NCBI RefSeq assembly: GCF_019431045.1
Contig: NZ_JAHXPT010000003.1
Location: 62,001 to 126,000, forward strand
Reading direction: 5' to 3'
Origin: Clostridium weizhouense
GTDB lineage: Bacteria; Bacillota; Clostridia; Clostridiales; Clostridiaceae
DNA: 64,000 bases
In this document: positions 37,574 to 46,527 of the stretch, piece after piece
Numbering within the stretch: position 1 is the stretch's first letter
Layout: the number at the start of each line of letters is the position of its first letter
The notes under the pieces: generated by a model
What the model was told of the DNA's origin: nothing
The model's input: only the letters and a program-made list of their open reading frames with translations
Database searches by the model: none
Program-made: the position numbers and the translations under genes

Positions 37574-39601
37574 TTAATTTTGCATTAGTAAATTATAAAT
37601 AATTTGTGCTGCTTCTGCATTGGTAACATTATTTTTAGGATTAAACTTACCTTCATTATCTCCATTCATTATATTAAGTGAAAAACATATAGCAGCATAG
37701 CCTTTAAAGTTTTCATCAATCTCATCTTTAAATGGATTAACAAATACTTTTGAATGTAGTGCTATTTTTTCATATTTTAAATATCTTACTATTAATTTAG
37801 CTATTTCTTGATTTGTAAGTAAGCTGTTTGGAGATTTTTCTTCTTCTTTAAGTATATTAGTGTTAATTAACATATCATAAAATTCATCATCATTATAAAA
37901 ATTTTGAGTATGGGAATATAAATATCTCAAAAAATTAATTTGTGTGATGTTACTATCAGGATTAAATTGTTCTCCTTTAAGATAATATCCATTCTCTAAA
38001 AGATGCGTTATTGTTTTTTCACACCAATGTCCATTTATATCTGTATATTGTGGTATTTTAAAATCTTTATATATCTCACCATTAAAATCTAATCTGTTTC
38101 CATTTATAGGATCAATAAGATGAAATCCACTTAAATCTATAAAATCATATACTAAATAAATCTCATTCTTATTATTAATAATGTATTTTAATCCAAAATT
38201 TTGATTAGTATTAACCTTATCAAAAGCTTCTTCTTTAGTTATAGCATTATTAATATCAGGAAAAGTAACATTATCATACCAGACGTTGCTATATTGAATA
38301 ATATTACCTGTATCTTTATCAATTACAACTCTTAAAAAATTATCTATAAAAGCAATGCCATTTACTTGACGAATAAAATCAAAAGAATATTGTCTAATAT
38401 CATTAGAGGCATTATCTAATATCAAATCTGTAGCTGTATCATATTTTGTTTCAGAAAATTTATTAATAGCTACTTCTTTTAAGAACTTTTCTGCAATATT
38501 TTTAGCTTCATCTTTTGATAGATTTTTGTTTTGTAAATTGTCATTAGAATATGAATTAAAAGCTAACAATTCACCAGATTTTGCATCTATTTCACCATAC
38601 GCATTATCAGACATCATTTGCCATACATATTGATTGGATATATTGTTCTTATTTAAATAGTTATTAGTTAATTTTATATTGGGTAAATATTTTTTTAAGA
38701 TATTTTCAGCTTCCTCTTTTGTAATAATTCCGGAAATATCTTTTATAGCATCATTTTCTTCTTTTGTTAAAGTATCTAAAGTTTCATTAATATTATTTAC
38801 TTTCCCCTCTCTATAAAGTGGATTAATATTATTTTTATAAATAATATCTCCAGATTTTGCATTAATAGCTAAGTTATTTGTATTATCTATAGAATATGCT
38901 GGAAATATATTTAGTTTATTTTGTTTATAATCATAATAAGAATGATATTTTAAATTAAGACCTATTTTTTCAATATAATCTTTTTTTGCTTGTTCATAAT
39001 TAATAATATTATCTAAAGAAGGATATTCAAAATTGCTTTTATCAGGTTTTGAGAAATTAAATTGTGTAACTTCATTAGTGTATTTATTTACGTTTATATT
39101 AACAAAAATAAAATCAGTTGGTAGATCATTTGCAAATTGTTTATATGTGAATGAATAATTATTATTTGATGTATCATTATCATGTGTATTAACTTTTTTC
39201 ATAGAATTTGCATATGAAGGGAGTGCTTTTAATAGAAATTCTTCTGCTGAATGTTGAGCTTTTTCTTTAGTAATTTGTGAAATGCCTGTAAGAGTATCTT
39301 CATTACAAGATTTATAATAATTATATAAATTACCATTTTCGTCAATTGATACTGAGATATTTCCTTGCTTTCCTCCTTTTTCAGCCCAATTAAGTTCTAA
39401 TAATTTAGTTGTTGTATCATTGTGGATTATAGAATGAGAAAAGTTTGTATAACTTTCAGGAATATTTACTATATTTTTAGCTTTTTCGATAGCTTGTTCA
39501 AGATTTTTGCTATCATTTTCCGTTGCAAATGCTTTAGTAAAATTCATAGAAAATATTAGCATTAAGGTTAAAATAAAACTTATAAATTTTTTTAGTTTCA
39601 T
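37574..39601 (-). CDS. Secreted PepSY-repeat protein with SLH domain
   Basis: 675 residues: a signal peptide (about 1-27, ending FTKAFATEN), at least four PepSY-like units (motifs ITKEKAQHSAEEFL, ITKEEAENILKKYL, LSKDEAKNIAEKFL and ITKEEAFDKV) and a C-terminal S-layer-homology region (from about 525, ending GDNEGKFNPKNNVTNAEAAQIIYNLL). This is a YcdB/YcdC-like architecture. The SLH part should attach it to secondary wall polymers. PepSY repeats may modulate peptidases; the actual role is unknown. GAAAGGAG precedes the ATG. Confidence 0.85.
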   Translation of the reverse strand: MKLKKFISFILTLMLIFSMNFTKAFATENDSKNLEQAIEKAKNIVNIPESYTNFSHSIIHNDTTTKLLELNWAEKGGKQGNISVSIDENGNLYNYYKSCNEDTLTGISQITKEKAQHSAEEFLLKALPSYANSMKKVNTHDNDTSNNNYSFTYKQFANDLPTDFIFVNINVNKYTNEVTQFNFSKPDKSNFEYPSLDNIINYEQAKKDYIEKIGLNLKYHSYYDYKQNKLNIFPAYSIDNTNNLAINAKSGDIIYKNNINPLYREGKVNNINETLDTLTKEENDAIKDISGIITKEEAENILKKYLPNIKLTNNYLNKNNISNQYVWQMMSDNAYGEIDAKSGELLAFNSYSNDNLQNKNLSKDEAKNIAEKFLKEVAINKFSETKYDTATDLILDNASNDIRQYSFDFIRQVNGIAFIDNFLRVVIDKDTGNIIQYSNVWYDNVTFPDINNAITKEEAFDKVNTNQNFGLKYIINNKNEIYLVYDFIDLSGFHLIDPINGNRLDFNGEIYKDFKIPQYTDINGHWCEKTITHLLENGYYLKGEQFNPDSNITQINFLRYLYSHTQNFYNDDEFYDMLINTNILKEEEKSPNSLLTNQEIAKLIVRYLKYEKIALHSKVFVNPFKDEIDENFKGYAAICFSLNIMNGDNEGKFNPKNNVTNAEAAQIIYNLLMQN

Positions 39602-39641
39602 TGATAAACTCCTTTCTTAGAAATAGTTAATAAAATTTTAG

Positions 39642-39683
39642 GCTATGTTTTAAGTGAATGTTGATATTGTATTAAAACATAGC
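39642..39683. repeat. Deletion derivative of the MITE-like element
   Basis: GCTATGTTTTAA (39642-39653) and TTAAAACATAGC (39672-39683) are perfect 12-bp inverted ends around GTGAATGTTGATATTG. The same ends and the same first 28 bp occur at the right end of the 56728-56950 element. Confidence 0.6.
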
Positions 39684-39741
39684 GAAATTTAAAAATGAGG
39701 TTTGAGAAAAATTACAAAATTTAGTTAATATTATATTAACA

Positions 39742-39787
39742 TTATTATAACAATACTTCTACTAAAAAGAAGTATTGTTATAATAAG
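39742..39787. other. Perfect 19-bp hairpin upstream of the SLH gene
   Basis: TTATTATAACAATACTTCT (39742-39760) and its exact complement (39769-39787) enclose ACTAAAAA. Neither flank has a T-run, so it is not an ordinary terminator. It may be an operator, an mRNA processing site or part of an unrecognised RNA. Confidence 0.6.
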
Positions 39788-39828
39788 GAATATAAAATAA
39801 TAGACTCAAAAGCGTTGTATATGCTATA

Positions 39829-39935
39829 TAAGATAAGAAATTACTTTATTTAATCGAGATATCAGTTAAATTTATTGACACAATATTATTCAAAATAGAT
39901 GAGTAGATCAGTCTATTACTTCTTTGATGCATAAA
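39829..39935 (+). repeat. Interspersed repeat or gene remnant, copy 2
   Basis: Partner of 30935-31035; see that entry. Here the matching frame reads DKKLLYLIEISVKFID with no extended open frame. Confidence 0.4.
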
Positions 39936-39961
39936 CTTATGAACTTATATAAAAAATTAAT

Positions 39962-40009
39962 AAAGACTATCCCCAATATATAAATAATTTTGAGATAGTC
40001 TATTTATTT
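39962..40009 (-). terminator. Terminator of the hydrogenase-like gene
   Basis: On the minus strand AGACTATCTCAAA pairs with GGGGATAGTCTTT, a diverged TCTCAAA-family hairpin. Confidence 0.6.
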
Positions 40010-40024
40010 AAATTTATAAGAATT

Positions 40025-41374
40025 TTAAAATTTACGTTCAAATATAGCTACTTTTTCTTCATCTTTAAAATCATCTATTGAAGATATATCAAGTTTTTCT
40101 AAAACATCATTAATAGTCTGACTATGAAGAGGGACTTTAATAGATGAATCATAAGCAAATTCATCAACTGCCGTTTTGCCCTGTGTAGGAGGTATAATAG
40201 CTTTAGGTCCACCTACACATCCACCAGGACAGCCCATACCTTCTATAAAATTAGCATCAACTTCATGTTTCATAGCTTTTTCAAGAATTTCCTTACAATC
40301 TTTAACTCCATCAACCTTAATAGGTTTGAAATATTTAAATTTTTCTGGATAAAGTTCTTCTATAGTTTCAGAAACAGCAGTTGAAACACCACCAGTTCTT
40401 GCATATAAACGTCCACCACGTGATGCATATTCAATAGAAGGAATTCCTTTAAGTTCACTAGGGTTAATATCTAATGCTTTAAATATTTGATCAACTTCTT
40501 GGAACGTTAATACAAAATCTATTATTCCAGCTAAATCTTTTTCTTTTGCTTCAGCTTTTTTTGCAATACATGGTCCAATAAAAACTACTTTAGCGCCTTT
40601 GTTTAATTTTTTAATAATTCTTCCTGCAGCAATCATTGGAGATACTGAAGGGGAAAGATCAGGAACAAGATCTTTATAAACTTTTCTAAGCATTCCTACC
40701 CACATAGGGCAACAACACGAAGTAATCATTAAATCATTAGGACCATTGACATGTTTATCAAATTCTACAGATTCTTTTATTGTAAGAATATCAGCAGCAA
40801 AAGCTACTTCAATCATATCAGTAAACCCTAACTTTATAAAAGCAGCTCTTAATTGATCCATACTAACATCATCACCAAATTGCCCGGAAATAGCAGGTGC
40901 TACAGCAGCAATAACAGTTTCATGTTCATTTATTAAATTCATTACAGGAATAAATTCAACTTTGTCTAGAATTCTTCCATTTTTACATGCATCTACACAA
41001 ATTCCACAATGTATACAGCGATCTTCATCAATACAAGTTGATTTGTTTTTAGTATCATAATATATAGCATTAAAAGGACATGCTAATTGACAAGTAAATT
41101 TTTTATTTTTATCAGGATTACAATTAGAATTATAACATTCAAGTTTTTCAACTATTCTTTTATTAACTGTATATTGGGTTATTGCTTTCTTTAAATTATA
41201 AACATAGTTATTATCAAATTTTATATCAACTCCACATAGTGATGTTATAATTGCAAATGTTTCTTGTGGAGATGTTTTATGACAAACCATTATACGCTCA
41301 AGTGTTTCATCAAAATCTCCATGATAATATGATTGAACTAATGTATCAAATAAATCAGAATATTTACTATTCAT
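40025..41374 (-). CDS. [FeFe]-hydrogenase-like iron-sulfur protein with atypical H-cluster motifs
   Basis: 449 residues with two [4Fe-4S] ferredoxin-type clusters (CYNSNCNPDKNKKFTCQLACP and CIDEDRCIHCGICVDAC) followed by a hydrogenase large-subunit fold. The three H-cluster motifs deviate from the prototype: TSCCCPMWV (extra residue versus TSCCPxW), GPCIAKKAE, and GMGCPGGCVGG. All the cluster cysteines appear present. There is no C-terminal small subunit. The motifs suggest a non-prototypical or sensory-type enzyme rather than the main fermentative hydrogenase. No maturation genes lie nearby; a strong ribosome binding site precedes it. Confidence 0.85.
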   Translation of the reverse strand: MNSKYSDLFDTLVQSYYHGDFDETLERIMVCHKTSPQETFAIITSLCGVDIKFDNNYVYNLKKAITQYTVNKRIVEKLECYNSNCNPDKNKKFTCQLACPFNAIYYDTKNKSTCIDEDRCIHCGICVDACKNGRILDKVEFIPVMNLINEHETVIAAVAPAISGQFGDDVSMDQLRAAFIKLGFTDMIEVAFAADILTIKESVEFDKHVNGPNDLMITSCCCPMWVGMLRKVYKDLVPDLSPSVSPMIAAGRIIKKLNKGAKVVFIGPCIAKKAEAKEKDLAGIIDFVLTFQEVDQIFKALDINPSELKGIPSIEYASRGGRLYARTGGVSTAVSETIEELYPEKFKYFKPIKVDGVKDCKEILEKAMKHEVDANFIEGMGCPGGCVGGPKAIIPPTQGKTAVDEFAYDSSIKVPLHSQTINDVLEKLDISSIDDFKDEEKVAIFERKF

Positions 41375-41596
41375 TAATATACCTCCAATTAAATCTAATA
41401 AAAAGATATTCTTTTAATTTATAATTAGTATGGATTAATTTATATAGAATAATACAATATTTACACTTATAACATTTAATTATTTTTTTATATCTAATTA
41501 AAAGAAAGGCTTAAAAATAAGATGTTTTTTGTTATAAGAATCTATATAAGGAATATTTATAAAAATTATAATCTTTTAAATTTATAATATATACAT

Positions 41597-41643
41597 TTTT
41601 AACTAGATATGATTAATATAAAACATATCTAGTTAAAATTTTT
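41597..41643. other. Long hairpin between divergent hyd and merR genes
   Basis: TTTTAACTAGATATG and CATATCTAGTTAAAA pair perfectly (15 bp), followed on the plus strand by TTTTTATT. Read toward merR it looks like a terminator, though no plus-strand gene lies just upstream. Confidence 0.6.
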
Positions 41644-41644
41644 A

Positions 41645-41675
41645 TTGACTTTAACGTAACGTAAAAGATTATACT
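41645..41675 (+). promoter_or_regulatory. MerR-type promoter with 19-bp spacer and operator
   Basis: TTGACT (41645-41650) and TATACT (41670-41675) are 19 bp apart, the stretched spacing that MerR proteins correct. The dyad CTTTAACGT-A-ACGTAAAAG (41649-41667) fills the spacer with one mismatch between arms. This strongly implies autoregulation of the merR gene. Confidence 0.8.
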
Positions 41676-41719
41676 TAAATTAAGCTAGCAAAACAAACTA
41701 ATGATTTGGAGGGGTAAGT

Positions 41720-42514
41720 TTGCTTAACATAGGAGAATTCTCAAAAATATGTGCAGTTACTACAAGAACATTAAGACATTATGACGATATAGGTTTAATA
41801 ACACCTAACATGATTAATAAAGAAAATGGATATAGACTTTATGATATATCTCAAATTAGAGACATGATTTTTATTAAGAGGCTTAAAGAATATAACTTTT
41901 CTCTTGAAGAAATTAAGGAAATTATTTCAACTAATGATAACGAATTTATGCTTAATAAAATAATTAATAAAAAACTACAAATACAGAATATAATTAAGCA
42001 ATTTAATGATATAGAAAAACAGATAACAGAAGATATAACAAATTTAAAGAAGGGGGTTGATATTATGTCATTTATAGATAAGATAGAAGTTAAATTAGTT
42101 GAAACTCAGGATATGAATATTCTGAATTTAAGACAAAGGATGAATGTAGAAGAATATGGTTATTATATTGGTAAGTTATTTGAAATAGTATATTCTAACC
42201 ATTTTAAAGTGGAGGGATGTCCAATGTCAATTTATCATGATAGTGAGTTTAATCCAGAAGATAATGATACAGAAATAGCACTTCCGATAAAAGAAAATAA
42301 TAAATTTACAAGAATCTTAAAAGGAAATACTTGTGCTATGACAACTTTTGTTGGACCATATTCTAAACTTAATGGGGCTTATGGAAAGTTAACTGAATGG
42401 ATTGAGAAAAATAAATATGAATTTATTGATGCTCCATATGAAAAATATATAAAAGGGCCAATGGATGGAGGAGATATTATAACAGAAATATATTTTCCAA
42501 TAAAAAAGAAATAA
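41720..42514 (+). CDS. MerR-family regulator with GyrI-like effector domain
   Basis: 264 residues. N-terminal MerR helix-turn-helix (LNIGEFSKICAVTTRTLRHYDDIGLI, with NGYRLYD) is followed by a dimerisation coiled coil (about 75-110) and a C-terminal GyrI/SOUL-like ligand domain (from about 115). This is the BmrR/BltR architecture that binds drugs or other bulky molecules. The start is TTG at 41720 after GGAGGGG. No target gene is adjacent; only its own promoter carries the expected operator. Confidence 0.9.
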   Translation: MLNIGEFSKICAVTTRTLRHYDDIGLITPNMINKENGYRLYDISQIRDMIFIKRLKEYNFSLEEIKEIISTNDNEFMLNKIINKKLQIQNIIKQFNDIEKQITEDITNLKKGVDIMSFIDKIEVKLVETQDMNILNLRQRMNVEEYGYYIGKLFEIVYSNHFKVEGCPMSIYHDSEFNPEDNDTEIALPIKENNKFTRILKGNTCAMTTFVGPYSKLNGAYGKLTEWIEKNKYEFIDAPYEKYIKGPMDGGDIITEIYFPIKKK

Positions 42515-42577
42515 TTAGGATAAATTAATATAACTTTTAAAGTATAAAAGAATTATATAATATTTAAAAAATTTTGT

Positions 42578-42615
42578 AATAACCTATTTTGAAAATGTTT
42601 TTAAAATAGGTTATT
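42578..42615 (+). terminator. Terminator after merR
   Basis: AATAACCTATTTT pairs with AAAATAGGTTATT, followed by GTTTATTT. A second perfect hairpin (TTATTTATTACATG/CATGTAATAAATAA, 42618-42660) directly follows it. Confidence 0.75.
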
Positions 42616-42747
42616 GTTTATTTATTACATGTTAATTTTATATTAGCATGTAATAAATAATAAGAAGTTATTGATTTTTATGATGTATATGTTAACATAT
42701 CAATTGAAGAAAGATTCGGATAAACTATCAATTGTGAAGGTGAGATA

Positions 42748-43425
42748 ATGAGCGAAATAAGAGATGATGATAAAATATTTTTTGATGGGGAGCACATAAG
42801 TATACCCACGGAAAATATAGAAGAAAAATTGGATGAAGTACAAGAGATTTTAATGATTTATAGTTCTGCAATAAAAGAAATTAAGACTAAACTTGATATT
42901 TTAGACTTTGAATTTAAAACTAGAAGAAAAAGAAATCCTATAGAATATATGAAATCTAGAGTTAAATCTCCGAAGAGTATATTAGAAAAACTTAAACGTA
43001 TGGGGTTTAATGTAAATATTAAATCAGCTAGAGAAAATTTAAATGATATAGCAGGTGTAAGGGTAGTGTGCTCATTTGTTAGTGATATATATGAACTTGC
43101 AGACATGTTAAAGGGTCAAGATGATATTAAACTTATTCAAGAAAAAGATTATATTAAAAATCCAAAGCCAAATGGTTATAGAAGCTTACATTTAGTTTTA
43201 GAGATACCTATATATTTTTCGGATCATGTAGAATATGTTAAGGTAGAAGTTCAAATAAGGACTATTGCAATGGATTTTTGGGCAAGCTTAGAACATAAAT
43301 TATATTATAAAAAAGGTGAAATAACTCCTAAACATATAAGGGAAGATCTTAAAGAATGTGCAGATGTTATAGCAGCAACAGATTTAAAAATGCAAGAGAT
43401 ACAAAAAGAAGTAGAAAAATTATAA
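42748..43425 (+). CDS. relQ: Small alarmone synthetase (RelQ/YjbM type)
   Basis: Makes (p)ppGpp by pyrophosphate transfer from ATP to GDP or GTP. The 225-residue RelA/SpoT domain shows the ATP/Mg loop IAGVRVVCSF, KPNGYRSLHLVLE and VEVQIRTIAMDFWASLEHKLYYK. No HD hydrolase or TGS/ACT regulatory domain is present, so it is a synthetase-only SAS protein. An AAGGTGAG site precedes the ATG. It is monocistronic, followed by galE with its own promoter. Confidence 0.92.
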   Translation: MSEIRDDDKIFFDGEHISIPTENIEEKLDEVQEILMIYSSAIKEIKTKLDILDFEFKTRRKRNPIEYMKSRVKSPKSILEKLKRMGFNVNIKSARENLNDIAGVRVVCSFVSDIYELADMLKGQDDIKLIQEKDYIKNPKPNGYRSLHLVLEIPIYFSDHVEYVKVEVQIRTIAMDFWASLEHKLYYKKGEITPKHIREDLKECADVIAATDLKMQEIQKEVEKL

Positions 43426-43489
43426 TTAATTTACTTAAAACATAGAATAAAATAAATTAAAAATATCTTAACATTACTTGAATTTTAAA

Positions 43490-43503
43490 ATATATGGTAT
43501 AAT
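43490..43503 (+). promoter_or_regulatory. galE extended -10 promoter
   Basis: TGGTATAAT (43495-43503) is an extended -10. The -35 region is poor, as is usual for this class. It lies 118 bp before the galE start. Confidence 0.45.
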
Positions 43504-43620
43504 TATACTTGATTTCAAAATTTATAGTTTTAAATTAAAAACAGTTTATATGCTTAATAAGACTTACAAAAGATTAAAAAATATAAATATATAGATAAAG
43601 TAAAAGAAATGAGGTTTTTT

Positions 43621-44610
43621 ATGAGTATTTTAGTTTTAGGTGGTGCAGGATATATAGGATCTCATGCCGTAAGCCAATTAATTGATAAAGAATATGATGT
43701 TGTAGTTATAGATAATTTATTAACTGGACATGAAGAGTCTATTAATAAAAAAGCAAGATTTTATAAAGGAGATATAAGAGATATCGAATTTTTAAGAGAT
43801 GTTTTTAGAAGAGAAAAGTTTGATGCAGTTATTCATTTTGCTGCAAATTCTTTAGTTGGCGAATCTATGACAGATCCAATTAAGTATTTTAATAATAATG
43901 TATATGGAACACAAATATTACTTCAAGTTATGAATGAATTTGATGTTAAAAATATAGTATTTTCATCAACAGCAGCAACTTATGGTGAGCCTAAAAAAAT
44001 TCCAATAACTGAAGATATGGAAACTTGTCCAACAAATCCATATGGTGAAACAAAGCTTACTATGGAGAAAATAATGAAGTGGTGTGATAAAGCATATGGG
44101 ACAAAATATGTATCACTTCGTTACTTTAATGTAGCGGGGGCAAGAGAAGGTGGATATATTGGAGAAGATCATAACCCTGAAACACACTTAATTCCAATAG
44201 TACTTCAAGTAGCATTAGGAAAAAGAGAGTTTATAACTATATATGGTGATGATTATGATACTGAAGATGGTACATGTGTAAGAGATTATATACATGTTGA
44301 AGATTTAATTGAAGCTCATATTTTAGCTATGAATTATTTAATAAATGATGGAGAAAGCAATATTTTTAATTTAGGAAGTAGTCAAGGATTTTCAGTAAAA
44401 GAAATAATAGAAACAGCAAGAAAAGTAACAAAGCATGCTATTCCAGCTAAGATTGGAGAAAGAAGAGCAGGAGACCCAAGTAAATTAGTTGCATCATCAG
44501 ATAAAGCTAGAAAAGTATTAGGTTGGAATCCAACTAGAACTAATACAACTAAAATAATAGAAGATGCATGGATGTGGCATAAAAATAATAAAGATGGATA
44601 TGGGAAATAA
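43621..44610 (+). CDS. galE: UDP-glucose 4-epimerase
   Basis: Interconverts UDP-glucose and UDP-galactose. The 329-residue short-chain dehydrogenase-type protein has the NAD motif GGAGYIGSH, DIRD, SSTAATYGEP (catalytic Thr/Ser region) and the catalytic YGETK. Start: ATG at 43621 after AAATGAGG; the ATG at 43609 would overlap the ribosome binding site. It is a single gene here, and its product might supply sugar nucleotides for the exopolysaccharide operon 2 kb downstream. Confidence 0.93.
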   Translation: MSILVLGGAGYIGSHAVSQLIDKEYDVVVIDNLLTGHEESINKKARFYKGDIRDIEFLRDVFRREKFDAVIHFAANSLVGESMTDPIKYFNNNVYGTQILLQVMNEFDVKNIVFSSTAATYGEPKKIPITEDMETCPTNPYGETKLTMEKIMKWCDKAYGTKYVSLRYFNVAGAREGGYIGEDHNPETHLIPIVLQVALGKREFITIYGDDYDTEDGTCVRDYIHVEDLIEAHILAMNYLINDGESNIFNLGSSQGFSVKEIIETARKVTKHAIPAKIGERRAGDPSKLVASSDKARKVLGWNPTRTNTTKIIEDAWMWHKNNKDGYGK

Positions 44611-44616
44611 CATATC

Positions 44617-44645
44617 TTGCAATTAATATCAATGTTTGATATAAT
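44617..44645 (+). promoter_or_regulatory. Promoter of the queT riboswitch
   Basis: TTGCAA (44617-44622), 17-bp spacer and TATAAT (44640-44645) with an upstream TGA. Confidence 0.7.
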
Positions 44646-44665
44646 TTTAACGGATTAAATTTAAT

Positions 44666-44809
44666 ATAGTCAGTTCGAAAGCCTCCTGACTTTAAATAAA
44701 ACTACGGTTAATAATTAATGAATAATTAAGAGTTTTTATACACATTTGTAAAAACTCTTATGTTTGTTGTGTTTTATTATCGTAGGATTTTTATCCTACG
44801 ATTTTTTTA
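44666..44809 (+). promoter_or_regulatory. PreQ1-I riboswitch with terminator
   Basis: P1 AGTCAG (44668-44673) pairs with CTGACT (44686-44691), enclosing TTCGAAAGCCTC. It is followed by an A-rich tail AAATAAAACTACGG that would form the preQ1-I pseudoknot. A hairpin at 44728-44760 and a clear terminator ATCGTAGGA/TCCTACGAT with T-run at 44779-44809 follow. The gene downstream is a queuosine precursor transporter, which supports the call. Confidence 0.85.
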
Positions 44810-44951
44810 TTTTTGGAAAGTTATATAAAAAATATAGTCTAAAGAATAAAAAGAAAACATATTTACTTATATTTAAAATATAAGCTTTGTTTATTTAAAG
44901 TAGTGTTTTGAAGAAACTGATTGTAATAAATAATTTTAGGAGGAATTTTTA

Positions 44952-45461
44952 ATGAAAAATGATAAAACAACAAAAAGACTGGTTAGAACAGCAATTATAG
45001 CAGCACTTTATGCGACGTTAACTATTGCTTTGGCGCCTATAAGCTATGGAAGTTTGCAATTTAGAATATCTGAAATTATGGTATTATTAGCATTTTTTGA
45101 TCCTTTTTACATTGTGGGTCTTACACTTGGATGTTTTATTTCTAATATACTAGGACCTAATGGAATGCTTGATGTTATATTTGGAACTTTAGCAACATTT
45201 ATTAGTGTTATCTCTGTTTCTTTAACATCTGTATATATTAAAAATAATAAAATTTCATTAATTATAGCATCTTTATGGCCAACTATATTTAATGGTTTAA
45301 TTATAGGATTTATGCTTAATCATATTTTAAAAATACCATTACTTTTATCAATCGGAGAAGTAGCAATAGGAGAATTTGTTGTTGTAACTATACTAGGTAT
45401 ACCAGTATTTAAATTAATAAATAACAAATATAAAGGTTTATTAGTGGTGAAGGAAATTTAA
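44952..45461 (+). CDS. queT: Queuosine precursor transporter
   Basis: 169 residues with five or six membrane helices and the QueT (DUF988-type) features QFRISEIMVLLAFFDPFYIVGLTLGCFISN and GPNGMLDVIFGT. It is an S component of an ECF transporter for preQ1/preQ0. The preQ1 riboswitch upstream supports this. An AGGAGG-like site precedes the ATG. Confidence 0.92.
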   Translation: MKNDKTTKRLVRTAIIAALYATLTIALAPISYGSLQFRISEIMVLLAFFDPFYIVGLTLGCFISNILGPNGMLDVIFGTLATFISVISVSLTSVYIKNNKISLIIASLWPTIFNGLIIGFMLNHILKIPLLLSIGEVAIGEFVVVTILGIPVFKLINNKYKGLLVVKEI

Positions 45462-45721
45462 TAAAATAAAATACGAAATGATCTTTAGAAAAATTTTAAA
45501 AACAAAACATAAATTTTAGAGTATTACTTTTAAATTTACAATTAAAAAGTATTTTTATTATCAAAATACATGAATTTTGAGTATTATAAATTGATAAATA
45601 TATATAAAACATATTATTAATATTTATTTTAGAAAAATATTAGTAATAAAAAAATATATAATACAAATAATAATAAATAATCAATTTATAAAACGTAATA
45701 TACTTATATTGAGGTGATTAT

Positions 45722-46228
45722 ATGAATTTGTTAACTAAAAAAAGATTTAATAATATTAAACAAGAATTTAGTAGTGGAAATTATAATTTACAAACAATAA
45801 GATGGTTAATTGCTGAAATTAGAAATACAATATGGGATATTGATAAAGAAGAATTTGAAAAATTAATTAATATACCTATTACTATATTAAAACAGGATGC
45901 ATGTATTGAAGAATATGAATTATGGGAAAAAGAAAATAAAGATTATATCTTAAAAAATTTATCTTATTTTGAAGAAAAATATTTTTTAGATTTAAAAGCT
46001 AAAATATATTCAGAAAAATATTCTATTAATGATATGATAGAGACACTAGAATACATTAATGAAAACTTTAATGAACTAAAAGAAAAGTATCATGGAGGAA
46101 TAGAAATACCTTTAAGAAATATAGAAATAGTTTTTAAAAATTTAAAGTTATTAAAAGAAGATGAGTTTATTTCAAATAAAAAATTATTTATTCAACCTAT
46201 AGAGGATATATTGAACGAAGTTTCATAA
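45722..46228 (+). CDS. Hypothetical acidic helical protein
   Basis: 168 residues, mostly charged helix (many Glu, Lys, Ile and Asn), no membrane segment or cysteine cluster besides one Cys. A motif like WLIAEIRNTIWDIDKEEFEKL suggests helical repeats. I do not recognise a family. A GAGGTGA site precedes the ATG, and a strong terminator follows at 46240-46290, so it is single. Confidence 0.65.
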   Translation: MNLLTKKRFNNIKQEFSSGNYNLQTIRWLIAEIRNTIWDIDKEEFEKLINIPITILKQDACIEEYELWEKENKDYILKNLSYFEEKYFLDLKAKIYSEKYSINDMIETLEYINENFNELKEKYHGGIEIPLRNIEIVFKNLKLLKEDEFISNKKLFIQPIEDILNEVS

Positions 46229-46239
46229 TAGTATAAAAA

Positions 46240-46319
46240 TGGGGGTGTATTATTGAATGAATTATCATTCTGATACATCCTTTTTTCTTTATAAAATATA
46301 ACTGTAAAGAAAAAAGGAT
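46240..46319 (+). terminator. Terminator with mutually exclusive second stem
   Basis: GGGTGTAT (46242-46250) pairs with ATACATCC (46273-46280) before TTTTTTCTTT. The same CCTTTTTTCTTT can instead pair with AAAGAAAAAAGG downstream (about 46307-46318). The two folds exclude each other. Confidence 0.7.
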
Positions 46320-46527
46320 AACTTTTAGAATATATCGTTTCAGAAATATGGTAGTGATTAAAAAAATAAAAAATAATTATATTATAAAAGATATTATTAG
46401 ACTTATATAAAATTAATTTTAGATAATAATATACATAAAATAGTATGGTTGCAACATATTTAAAACTGTTAAAGAAAATATTATTTAAAATTTATATAAT
46501 ATGTTTTCAAAGAAGGTGTAAAATTTA

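Noticed and set aside
44728-44765. First hairpin after the preQ1 aptamer as the main terminator
   Set aside because: The stem is good, but the flank lacks a T-run (TGTTTGTT); the hairpin at 44779-44809 is the better terminator, so the first may be an antiterminator or spacer.
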